DNA of 21,285 nucleotides from Acidobacteria bacterium AH-259-L09. GTDB taxonomy: Bacteria; Acidobacteriota; UBA6911; RPQK01. This document shows, piece after piece, positions 8,883-16,937 of this stretch. The notes under the pieces were generated by a model. It was not told where the DNA came from and searched no databases. It worked only from the letters and a program-made list of their open reading frames with translations. The first letter of the stretch is position 1. Each line of letters opens with the position of its first letter. The stretch spans positions 1 to 21,285 of the forward strand of contig JALLOL010000013.1 of the NCBI GenBank assembly GCA_027717875.1, given 5' to 3'. A program made the translations under genes and the position numbers.

Positions 8883-11800
8883 ATGCTCAATCCCATCACC
8901 TATACAGAAAAGGTGGTTCGAGATTTCCTCCGCTACCAGCTCACCACCTATCCCTTTGCGGATCGGGATCTTCATGATCAGATGCGCCGGGTGCTGAGTC
9001 TCGATCAGACCCGCTACACACCGCTCATGAAAGGTCCTTACATCAGCCTCAGCCGCTCCTTCCGTCAAGGCGCGCAGGTCTCCGATCTGGTCAGCGAAGA
9101 TCTTCTTCATCCTCACCTGACCAATCTCGCCGAGCACAAGAGTCTCTACGGTCACCAGGAGACAGCACTTCGAGCCATAGCGCAGGGAAAGACCACTCTC
9201 ATCTCTACCGGGACGGGTTCGGGGAAAACCGAATGTTTCTTGTATCCCATCATCAGTCGTTGTCTGAAACTGCGAGACCAGGATGCTCCTCCGGGCATCG
9301 TCGCCGTTATTGTCTATCCGATGAACGCGCTGGCGGAAGATCAACTGGGCCGCCTGCGTGGCCTTCTCGTCGGAACCGGCGTGACCTTTGGGATGTACAT
9401 CGGAAAAACCCCGGGGCTGGCCTCAGGCGTGCCGGGCGAACGTCTCCCACCCACCGCCTCCAAAGCCGATTACCGGGCGAAAGTGGATCAGCTGCGTGCT
9501 ACCAACGACAATCGAGCCGTGCATCCCGCGGAAGAGCGACCCTCCCGGGAAGAGATGCGGACCAAGAATCAGCAGCCGCGCATTCTGCTCACGAATGTCA
9601 AGCAGCTTGAACTCCTCCTCACTCGCCAGCAAGACATCGAGCTCTTTGAAGGCATTCAGCTTGACTACTTGGTGTTTGATGAAGCCCATACCTTCAGGGG
9701 AGCATCCGGGGCTGAAACCGCTTGCTTGGTTCGCCGTCTGCGCACCTTTTGTGGAAAAGATCCGGAACAAACGGTTTGTATTGCCACTTCAGCCACCATC
9801 GCGGATCCCGACCGAGGTGAGGAAGCCGGCAAAGATTTCGCCGCTCGCTTCTTCGGCGTCGTGAAGGAGAATGTGGCTCTGGTAGGGGAGGAATACGAGC
9901 CCGATCTTTGGTCGGAGACTCGAAAAGTTCCCGCACCGCTTCCCGGAGAGCCCGCCATTCATCTGAACACTATTTTGGAAGTCGTCTCAGGTGTGGAGGA
10001 GGAGCCTCCGACCGCCGAGAATCTGCGCCTGCTCAAAACCACTTATCAGACCATGACCGGCGCGGAATTGGATCTCGATTACTGGGAAGAAAGTCTGTAT
10101 GAGACTCTCTCGGCCAACGAAGCCCTCTACCAGATCTCGGAAATCCTGCGAGCGCCGCTGCCGCTGGCTGATTTGGTGACAACGCTTGAAGAGAAGCTGG
10201 GCCGCAAGGTGCCTGAAGAGGAAGTCTTGTGCTGGCTGGCGCTGGGCGCGGCCGCAAAGAGGGATGGACGTCCGCTGCTGCGCCCAATAGTGCATGCCTT
10301 CGTGCGAGGAGTCAGCGGAGCAGTCGTCACTTTCCCGAGGGATCACACTGGCCCTCGCCTTTGGCTTTCGGCCGAAGACGCATCCGAAGAAGACCAGGAT
10401 GGTTTCTTCCGCCTGCCGATTCTCACCTGCACGACCTGCGGTCAGCACTACTTTGAGCACTTTACAGCCGATTTCCACTTTTTTGGAGCTGTCCCCGAGG
10501 GAGGAGAAGCGATTGAAGATCGAGCTATCTGGAGACCCCAGGAGGGACCCCTGGGAGGACGACGTCTGATTCTCCTGGACCGGTTGGTGGGCGGTGTCGA
10601 AGCTGATGGAGATGAGGAGAACGAGCCATCTATCCCGCCCCACACAGTTCCAATTCACTTTTGTCGCTTTTGCGGTACGCTTCATCCTGAGGAACGCAAG
10701 CTCTGCGACGGGTGCGGAAGAGAAGACGCGCTGGTGGGTCTTTTTGGGGTTCGACAGAACCAGGACACACCCGAAAAACTGGTCTCCTGTCTTTCCTGCA
10801 AGGCAACCGGCTCCAGACGCATCGGTGAACTTCGGGAACCCGCCCGCCGGGTGAGGGCGGTAACGGTCTCGGACGTGCATGTTCTTGCCCAAAGCATGAT
10901 TCAGCACGCCGAGAGGCGCCGGCTACTGGTCTTCACCGACAACCGCCAGGATGCCGCTTTCCAGGCTGGCTGGATGGCCGATCATGCCCGGCGGTTTCGC
11001 CTGAGGGCACTTATGTATGAAAAGCTCCGGGAAGGACTTATTTCCATCGGAGATCTCACCGCTTATCTGGACCGCCGACTGGATCAAGCTGACGATCTAT
11101 CCGAGTCTCTGATCCCGGAAGTGTGGATGGTGGAGCGAAAGAACTTTGCTCCCAGAGAACACGCCCGGGAAAGAAAATATTTCCTTCGCATCCTGGTTCT
11201 CCGTGAAGTCGCGACCGGGAAGCGACAGCGATTAGGTTTGGAACCCTGGGGTCGCTTGAAGGTTCGCTACGAGGGACTCAATGACAACCTGCCATTTTTT
11301 CAGGACTGGGCGTCGAGGTTGAACTGCGATGCGGGAGAACTAGTCGAGGGGGTAGCCTGCCTTTTGGACAACTACCGGCGTGGGCGTATCCTCCTCGATC
11401 GCGACGGAAGAATCTTTTCGCGATACTGGCGCGACGGCGATCGTGAAGTCCAGCGGGGTTACCTCCCTGCCTTTCCCGGCGGACCGCAGGGTTTGAAATT
11501 CCAGAGAGATCCGGGAGACGACTCACGGTGGATCAAGCAGATCCTGAATCAGCGTGGCGACACTCCTGCACGGCAGGCCGCTCGAAACTGGGGAATGGCC
11601 GCCGAGGACATCGAGGATTTTCTGAACGAGTTGTGGAAGCTTCTCACTGACGAGTTGAAGCTGTTGGTGCCCGTGAGCTTGACGGGCTTCAGGGGCCGCG
11701 CACTGCCTGGGACCGCGGGCGCTCATCAGATGGATGCCGATCGAATCCGTCTGGAGCCTCATCAGGGTCTCTGGCGATGCAATATGTGCCGCAGTGGCTT

Positions 11801-14342
11801 TACTCGAGACACGCCTGGGCATGTGTGCATGACCTGGCGCTGTTCCGGGACGCTCGCCTTTGAGCGCGAAGATCCCGACAATTTCGACTTGTCCATGCTT
11901 GACCGGGAGTTCGTCATGATCCGGCCCAAGGAGCACTCTGCTCAGGTCCCGCCCGAGGAACGGGAAAAACTCGAACGGCTCTTTAAAAGCGACAGCGAGC
12001 AGGTCAATAGCCTCGTGTGCACGCCGACTCTGGAGCTGGGTGTCGATATTGGGACGCTGGATGCGGTTTTGATGAGGAATGTGCCCCCCCTGGCCTCTAA
12101 CTACTGGCAGCGTGCCGGACGGGCTGGACGCCGGCACCGAATGGCGATGAACACGACCTATGCAAGGCCCGCCAGCCACGATCGGGCCTATTTCGTCGAT
12201 CCCTTGAAGATGTTGGGTGGATTGATTGAGCCACCCAGCTTCAATTTACGAAACGACGTGATGGTAAGAAAACACGTCCACGCCGCTGTTCTGACGTACC
12301 TGTTTCAATTGACTCGAGAGGACAGCGACCTTTCGCAGGTGGAAACGGAGGAACTGGTTAGGGTCTTAGCGGACTGCTTTCCGACTTACGTCAAAGACTA
12401 CTTGTTTGAGGCGGATGGAACCATCCGGTCGGCCCCTCTGGATGTGTCCTCTTTAGATAGGGTAGTCACGAGACATTCCAAAATAATTGTCCCCTATCTA
12501 AGGGAAATCTTCACTCAAGGTTGGCCTGAAAAAGACTCGGTCGTCGTGAAAGAGGAAATATTAAGTCAGTATCTCACGGAAATGGGTGAGGAGCTGAAGA
12601 AAGTGATCTCCCGATTGTGGTACCGCCTTCACTGGGCCATGGATCAGCTGGAACGATTGGGTGAAGTCAGACGAAGCCAAGGGACGCTGGATGCGGCCGA
12701 AGAGGCTCTCTGGAACCGCTGCGACCGTCTGATCAAAAAGCTAAAAGGGATTACCAGTCGAACCCGTCTGGAGCACGAAGGTTACGATGACACCTACACT
12801 TATAGTGTGCTGGCGGTCGAAGGGTTTTTGCCCGGCTATGGTTTAGACACAGGAGCGATCGTTGCCTACCACCAGGCTCCCCGTTTTGAATTCGCGCTTC
12901 AGGATTTTGCGGTTCACAGGCCCACCGGCCTGGCGCTGCGCGAGTATGTCCCCGGAAACGTTATTTATGCCAACGGCCACCGCTTCTTCCCACGATTTTT
13001 TCAGTTACAAGTAGTTGAGCCGACAATCTTTCGGGTGGACACGGCAAATCAAGCGTTAGTTGAGATGGGTGCAGGTTCCCCAGCGGGTGGGCTGGGTCTG
13101 AGCGCTCAGGAATTGCAAGGGGTTCCCGTCTGTGACGTCGACTTGCCCCACCATTCTCAAATTAGTGATGAGGAGGATTATCGCTTCCAATTACCGGTCG
13201 CCATTTATGGATATGAGCAGCCCCGGCACGGAGAAGGAAGGGCTTTCCGTTGGGGCGATATGCACGTGGATTTTAGAACGGGGGTTCATCTGCGCATGGT
13301 GAACGTCGGACCGGCGAGCCGGATTCGAACCGATGGCCAGTTGGGTTATCCGGTTTGTTTGGTCTGTGGCCAGAGCCGCTCCCCTTATGCCTCCCAGGCA
13401 GAACTCGACCATTTCAGACAGGACCACCGGCAAAGGTGTGGGAAACAGGTGGGGACCGTAGGGTTTTTTGCCGATGTCGTGGCGGAGGCTCTTCGAATCC
13501 GCTCCTGCTCGAGCCGGGAAGACGGTTACAGTGTGATGGAATCGCTTCGCTTTGCTGCCGCACGAATCCTGGAGATGGAAAACGACGATTTACAGCTTCT
13601 GGCCATCGGACGAGCTGGGGAAGAGGCGATTGACATGCTTCTGTATGACCCGATGCCTGGAGGTTCGGGTCTGATCGAGCTAATGCTGTACCGATGGACC
13701 GAGATCGTGACCACGGCACTCGAGATCGTCGAAGATTGCCCTTCTGCCTGCCAGTCCTCCTGCACAGACTGCCTGCTTACGTTTCGAAACGCTTACTATC
13801 ACCGCTATCTGAATCGCCATAAGTCCGTGGAACTGCTTAAAAAGTGGAGCCACTCGCTGGTCTTCAGCCACGATATCCCTGCTCAGCTTCCCAGCACGGC
13901 GCCCGAAGCCAAACCGGTCAACATTGCCGAGAGTCGGCTCCAGCGGATGCTAAAAGAGGCGGGTTTTGAAGAGGGGCAGCCGCAAAAGGGAATCGACCTC
14001 GGAAGGCCTCTGGGGACCACGACTCCGGATTTCTTCTTTGAAGATCCAAGTGATCGTTCTGAGGGAGTGTGTATTTATCTAGACGGTCTCAGTGAGCACA
14101 TCCACGGCAACCCTGCTACCAGACAGCGCGATCGCCAGATTCGCGAACAGCTCCGCAGCCAATTCTACGAAGTCATCGAAATCCCCTATAGCGATCTGTA
14201 CGACCGCGACGCCATGCAAAGAAATTTTTATCGACTTGGAAGGATATTGTTGGGTAAACAGCAGGCGGAGCGCATCCGCGAGCAATCGGACTGGTTCGAA
14301 GGTATTGGAAACACAGAAGAAGTCTCCGACAGCGTTGATTGA
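8883..14342 (+). CDS. giant DEAD/DEAH helicase with zinc clusters, DUF1998 region and C-terminal Vsr-like nuclease
   Basis: Predicted DNA helicase-nuclease of about 1819 residues. Lobe 1 has Walker A TGTGSGKT (109-116), DEAH (266-269) and SAT (303-305). A long insert carries paired cysteines (516/519, 594/597, 608/611, 636/639), likely zinc ribbons. Lobe 2 opens with LLVFTDNRQDAA (from 681), is split by another insert with cysteines 966/969, then resumes with motif V (CTPTLELGVDIG, from 1046) and motif VI (QRAGRAGR, from 1076). A DUF1998-type end follows, with GGSGL before a four-cysteine cluster at 1619, 1623, 1627 and 1630. The last approximately 130 residues hold TPDF (Asp 1716), IYLDG (Asp 1734), a nearby His and an RDRQIREQL helix, the layout of Vsr/DUF559-type PD-(D/E)XK endonucleases. 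DUF1998 helicases of this size include Druantia DruE; MrfA/YprA are shorter. DISARM normally splits DrmA and DrmB (DUF1998). The protein probably unwinds and cuts unmethylated invading DNA. The nuclease call is the least certain part. Confidence 0.86.
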   Translation: MLNPITYTEKVVRDFLRYQLTTYPFADRDLHDQMRRVLSLDQTRYTPLMKGPYISLSRSFRQGAQVSDLVSEDLLHPHLTNLAEHKSLYGHQETALRAIAQGKTTLISTGTGSGKTECFLYPIISRCLKLRDQDAPPGIVAVIVYPMNALAEDQLGRLRGLLVGTGVTFGMYIGKTPGLASGVPGERLPPTASKADYRAKVDQLRATNDNRAVHPAEERPSREEMRTKNQQPRILLTNVKQLELLLTRQQDIELFEGIQLDYLVFDEAHTFRGASGAETACLVRRLRTFCGKDPEQTVCIATSATIADPDRGEEAGKDFAARFFGVVKENVALVGEEYEPDLWSETRKVPAPLPGEPAIHLNTILEVVSGVEEEPPTAENLRLLKTTYQTMTGAELDLDYWEESLYETLSANEALYQISEILRAPLPLADLVTTLEEKLGRKVPEEEVLCWLALGAAAKRDGRPLLRPIVHAFVRGVSGAVVTFPRDHTGPRLWLSAEDASEEDQDGFFRLPILTCTTCGQHYFEHFTADFHFFGAVPEGGEAIEDRAIWRPQEGPLGGRRLILLDRLVGGVEADGDEENEPSIPPHTVPIHFCRFCGTLHPEERKLCDGCGREDALVGLFGVRQNQDTPEKLVSCLSCKATGSRRIGELREPARRVRAVTVSDVHVLAQSMIQHAERRRLLVFTDNRQDAAFQAGWMADHARRFRLRALMYEKLREGLISIGDLTAYLDRRLDQADDLSESLIPEVWMVERKNFAPREHARERKYFLRILVLREVATGKRQRLGLEPWGRLKVRYEGLNDNLPFFQDWASRLNCDAGELVEGVACLLDNYRRGRILLDRDGRIFSRYWRDGDREVQRGYLPAFPGGPQGLKFQRDPGDDSRWIKQILNQRGDTPARQAARNWGMAAEDIEDFLNELWKLLTDELKLLVPVSLTGFRGRALPGTAGAHQMDADRIRLEPHQGLWRCNMCRSGFTRDTPGHVCMTWRCSGTLAFEREDPDNFDLSMLDREFVMIRPKEHSAQVPPEEREKLERLFKSDSEQVNSLVCTPTLELGVDIGTLDAVLMRNVPPLASNYWQRAGRAGRRHRMAMNTTYARPASHDRAYFVDPLKMLGGLIEPPSFNLRNDVMVRKHVHAAVLTYLFQLTREDSDLSQVETEELVRVLADCFPTYVKDYLFEADGTIRSAPLDVSSLDRVVTRHSKIIVPYLREIFTQGWPEKDSVVVKEEILSQYLTEMGEELKKVISRLWYRLHWAMDQLERLGEVRRSQGTLDAAEEALWNRCDRLIKKLKGITSRTRLEHEGYDDTYTYSVLAVEGFLPGYGLDTGAIVAYHQAPRFEFALQDFAVHRPTGLALREYVPGNVIYANGHRFFPRFFQLQVVEPTIFRVDTANQALVEMGAGSPAGGLGLSAQELQGVPVCDVDLPHHSQISDEEDYRFQLPVAIYGYEQPRHGEGRAFRWGDMHVDFRTGVHLRMVNVGPASRIRTDGQLGYPVCLVCGQSRSPYASQAELDHFRQDHRQRCGKQVGTVGFFADVVAEALRIRSCSSREDGYSVMESLRFAAARILEMENDDLQLLAIGRAGEEAIDMLLYDPMPGGSGLIELMLYRWTEIVTTALEIVEDCPSACQSSCTDCLLTFRNAYYHRYLNRHKSVELLKKWSHSLVFSHDIPAQLPSTAPEAKPVNIAESRLQRMLKEAGFEEGQPQKGIDLGRPLGTTTPDFFFEDPSDRSEGVCIYLDGLSEHIHGNPATRQRDRQIREQLRSQFYEVIEIPYSDLYDRDAMQRNFYRLGRILLGKQQAERIREQSDWFEGIGNTEEVSDSVD

Positions 14343-14371
14343 AACGAGGCATCATGGGAGACCTTGGCAGA

Positions 14372-16468
14372 TCAGTGAAAGATGTCGATGATTTCTTGGT
14401 AGGCGGCAGAAAGTTTGCGCCACAGCTTTTTCTGTTCTGGTTTTTTCAGATAAGAAGTACGCCCTCCGCCTCTCATTTCGTAGGGGTGAGAACCTGGAAT
14501 CTTGTTTCTTCGATCATTGCATTCGCGAAATGCATCACCAAGAGTAGGGTAGTTTCTTGAGAATTGCTTGTTAGGATCCAACAGCGATCCAAAACTAATC
14601 GCTTCCCCACGCCAGTTTAACGTTCTGACCAGACCGGGCAGGTTTTTCTCTCGTAAGCGTTCTTGTATTGCCAAGAACAAAGCGTGGTTGAAAGAGTTTT
14701 GGTAGCTGAGCCAAACCGATCGGCCAGAATCAAACACCGGGTCAGCCTGACACAGAAGCTTTTGCGCATGAGCATATTCAGACTGGAAAACAGAACGCCA
14801 GCCCTGCCAGAAGTCAACCGCATATCGGTTTGCGAGGATCTCTCCTATCGGATCAGCAGGACCTCCGGTGGATTGGATTATACCGATTGCTTGAAACACA
14901 TGTTGTGTTTGACTGGGCAGTTCACTTGGAAGGATGCCGTAATCCTGTGAGTTTTTGTTCTGCCGCGCTAACTGTTCTGCGAGCGATGTACTGGCTTCAA
15001 AAGCTGACCTTTTCAAAATGCGAGATACTACCCCGTCTGGCTCTTTAAAACATCGATCGGGCAATACTTCCGCAAGTAGTCCCTGCAGCAATGGATTGTC
15101 CTGATGTTTGACAAACTCTGCATATCGACCCAACCCTTCAAGTTCTGCTCGACATAAGAAATGAAGTGCACCCCATTTCGTTGAAAAATTGACCCCGTAT
15201 TTTGTTGCGTCAGCGATCGCTTCGTCGATCAGATGTTGGAAAGCCGATCCACGCATCATCCTCGCCAGCACATGCCATAATTCGCCCCGCACGTACTCGT
15301 AAGGGGTCTTTCTGAGTGTCTCAAGACAGGTTTCGACTATTTTTCGGGAGCTCCTGTAATGGTTGAGGTAAAAGGCAAACACATCGATTTCCTCGGGATG
15401 TCTCGGCAATAGTCTTAAAACGTAAGTCAGCAGCTTTTGGCTTGGCTCCGCACGGTAAAGGACATAGCGAACTCGGCTCTTGTCTGTTATGTGTTGAGGG
15501 CGTCCGTCCAAAGCCTTTCTGAGCAAGAAGACGGCCTCTCGCTCTGGGAGTTCCAAGGTCTCTTCTTCCTGTTCCCTCTCGGGTGGGGTAAGGCTTGGTA
15601 AGCTGCCGACAGCTTCCTCCACTGATTTCGTTCTCTTGATCACAAATTTTGCACTTTGAGGGATGACGCCCCTATCACGACATAGGACTTCCAGTTGGAT
15701 CGCCGCCTTCCGAACCTCGGTTTCAGTTTTTCCAAAAAGCCGAATGTCGTCAACATATCGAACAAACTTTACTCCGTCTGCTGCAAGTTTACCGTCAATT
15801 GGAAGCAAGAAACACTCTGCCAGGAAATCCGATGCGATTGGACCTTGCGGGATACCGTGCCCGAAAGATGAACTCGTCTTCTCCGCACTCCAGATCTTTA
15901 GCCACCCCTGAACGTTTGTTCGTATTTCATATCCGCCGTTAAGAGGAAAAAGAGTTTTTAACAGAAGTTCGTGTGAGATCGTGTCGTAAAAGGCAGCTAG
16001 ATCGAAGTTAGCTATCCAGACAAATCCCTTTATAAAATTTCGTTCGACAACTTGCGAAAATCGGCGATAAGTGTCTCGCCAACTTGTGAAAAAGAAGATG
16101 CTATCCCTCTCTTTGTTCGGGACATTGCTGAATACATACTTAAGCTCAAGTGGTCTTCGACGTTCACCAAGCTTCTTGGCAAAGATCTGGGCTGTTGCTT
16201 GGAGCAGAATTTGGTCTTCCAGGGACAGAAGCGTCAGCGGTCTCTGCAGTCCAGAAGGTTTCGGTAGGTAGATTCGAGTTGGCTCATTCGCTTGGAAACT
16301 GCCGCCCTTCAGCCGGAGATGAAGATCCCGAAGATTTGCGTTCAGCGCCAGCTCATAAGAGCGGTACAGGTCCCGGAAGTATCGTTTGTAATGGAGATTC
16401 TGGCCTGTAGTGATTCTTCTCCAGGCCAGTTGGAGATTATTCCGTGAAATCAGGGTCGAGAACTTCAT
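14372..16468 (-). CDS. reverse transcriptase with C-terminal HEPN-type RNase signature (AbiA-like defence RT)
   Basis: Protein of 698 residues. The RT core has LPKPSGLQRPLTLLSLEDQI (about 68-87), motif A NFDLAAFYDTI with Asp 156, motif B GIPQGPIASD (205-214), and the catalytic YVDD (238-241; Asp 240 and 241). No maturase, endonuclease or intron boundary is visible, which argues against a group II intron. From about 300 onward the sequence looks entirely alpha-helical. The end carries RNKIPGSH (Arg 654, Asn 655, His 661), matching the R-N-x5-H spacing of HEPN ribonucleases. RT plus helical region plus HEPN is the known layout of AbiA, an abortive-infection protein; other defence RTs (UG/DRT groups) also have helical C-termini, so the exact subgroup is open. 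It faces the defence operon tail to tail, with 29 bases between stops. The ATG at 16466-16468 has no good SD, and the frame stays open upstream to a stop at 16550-16552. The gene is visibly more A/T-rich than the operon, consistent with separate acquisition. Confidence 0.85.
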   Translation of the reverse strand: MKFSTLISRNNLQLAWRRITTGQNLHYKRYFRDLYRSYELALNANLRDLHLRLKGGSFQANEPTRIYLPKPSGLQRPLTLLSLEDQILLQATAQIFAKKLGERRRPLELKYVFSNVPNKERDSIFFFTSWRDTYRRFSQVVERNFIKGFVWIANFDLAAFYDTISHELLLKTLFPLNGGYEIRTNVQGWLKIWSAEKTSSSFGHGIPQGPIASDFLAECFLLPIDGKLAADGVKFVRYVDDIRLFGKTETEVRKAAIQLEVLCRDRGVIPQSAKFVIKRTKSVEEAVGSLPSLTPPEREQEEETLELPEREAVFLLRKALDGRPQHITDKSRVRYVLYRAEPSQKLLTYVLRLLPRHPEEIDVFAFYLNHYRSSRKIVETCLETLRKTPYEYVRGELWHVLARMMRGSAFQHLIDEAIADATKYGVNFSTKWGALHFLCRAELEGLGRYAEFVKHQDNPLLQGLLAEVLPDRCFKEPDGVVSRILKRSAFEASTSLAEQLARQNKNSQDYGILPSELPSQTQHVFQAIGIIQSTGGPADPIGEILANRYAVDFWQGWRSVFQSEYAHAQKLLCQADPVFDSGRSVWLSYQNSFNHALFLAIQERLREKNLPGLVRTLNWRGEAISFGSLLDPNKQFSRNYPTLGDAFRECNDRRNKIPGSHPYEMRGGGRTSYLKKPEQKKLWRKLSAAYQEIIDIFH

Positions 16469-16936
16469 TTTGGCCCATATCTTTCTTTCAAGTAGTTGAT
16501 GCTTGATGAACAGACTATCCCAGGTTGGTACTCTAGACTTTCCAGTGTGTCAATTGGTTTCAGTATTTCCAATTGAACTGTCTTCAGATAACTGTTGCCG
16601 ACAAGTCTGAGCACTCGTAATCTAAGGAAGAGTGTCCTTTAAGCAAAGCGCGGTCGCTATTAAGGTCCATTGTGCGTAATAAACCCTGTGTTAAGATATT
16701 TTCACTCCATTGAGAACCTTCACATTCACTCAGGAGCTTTTGATCCCCAGGGTTGTCGTTTCTATTTATTCCGTACCGCGGCGGTTGTGGTTGGCCTGCT
16801 ATACACGTTCGCAGACGCTCGGCAGCGCGCTGGAGGCAAGCGTTAATAAATTGTTTTGGTCTGGTAAAACAGGAGGGAGAAAAGGTTACGAGGGAGAAAG
16901 GTTACTGTCCCCTTCTTGTCCTTAGCGTTGTGTCCC
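16469..16936. other. non-coding region between the reverse transcriptase and CPBP protease genes
   Basis: No convincing gene lies in these 468 bases. The frame at 16710-16925 (+) has no recognisable motif, no good ribosome site and a weak start. The part nearest the reverse transcriptase (about 16470-16720) is A/T-rich and should contain its promoter on the - strand. Some defence RTs (DRT2, DRT9, retrons) keep a template or partner RNA next to the gene, so this is where such an RNA would be. A perfect 8-base inverted repeat lies at 16550-16576. The part nearest the CPBP gene holds short repeated motifs at 16875-16937. No clear intrinsic terminator for the CPBP gene was seen. Confidence 0.5.
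16550..16576. repeat. perfect 8-bp inverted repeat upstream of the reverse transcriptase
   Basis: TCAATTGG (16550-16557) and CCAATTGA (16569-16576) form perfect complementary arms around an 11-base spacer. The repeat begins about 80 bases before the reverse transcriptase start codon on its coding strand. It could be an operator, a hairpin in the RT 5' leader, or part of a structured RNA. It also coincides with the last stop codon closing the RT frame upstream (16550-16552). Chance occurrence in A/T-rich DNA is possible. Confidence 0.5.
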
Positions 16937-16937
16937 C
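16875..16937. repeat. short direct repeats and TGTCCCC motifs, possible mobile-element end remnants
   Basis: GGGAGAAAAGGTTAC (from 16875) is followed immediately by the near-identical GGGAGAAAGGTTAC (from 16892), which runs into ACTGTCCCC. TGTCCCC occurs at 16906-16912 and again at 16931-16937, the second overlapping the CPBP stop codon. From memory, GGTTACTGTCCCC-type strings are common at the borders of REP-associated Y1 transposase (RAYT) units and small palindromic elements in environmental genomes. No transposase gene is left here, so only a remnant is suggested. Confidence 0.4.

Noticed and set aside
8367..9344. Long antisense open frame (325 codons), with similar ones at 9987-10907, 4763-5602, 3003-3776 and 1956-2702
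   Set aside because: They lie wholly opposite strongly supported coding regions with clear motifs, lack recognisable domains, and arise from the codon bias of the sense genes.
13310..13345. tRNA-like TTCGAACC string
   Set aside because: It lies in frame within the giant helicase gene and no acceptor or anticodon stem can be formed around it.
14372..16468. Group II intron maturase or retron reading of the reverse transcriptase
   Set aside because: There is no maturase X domain, HNH endonuclease or intron domain V structure, and the protein is far longer than retron RTs with a HEPN-like end.
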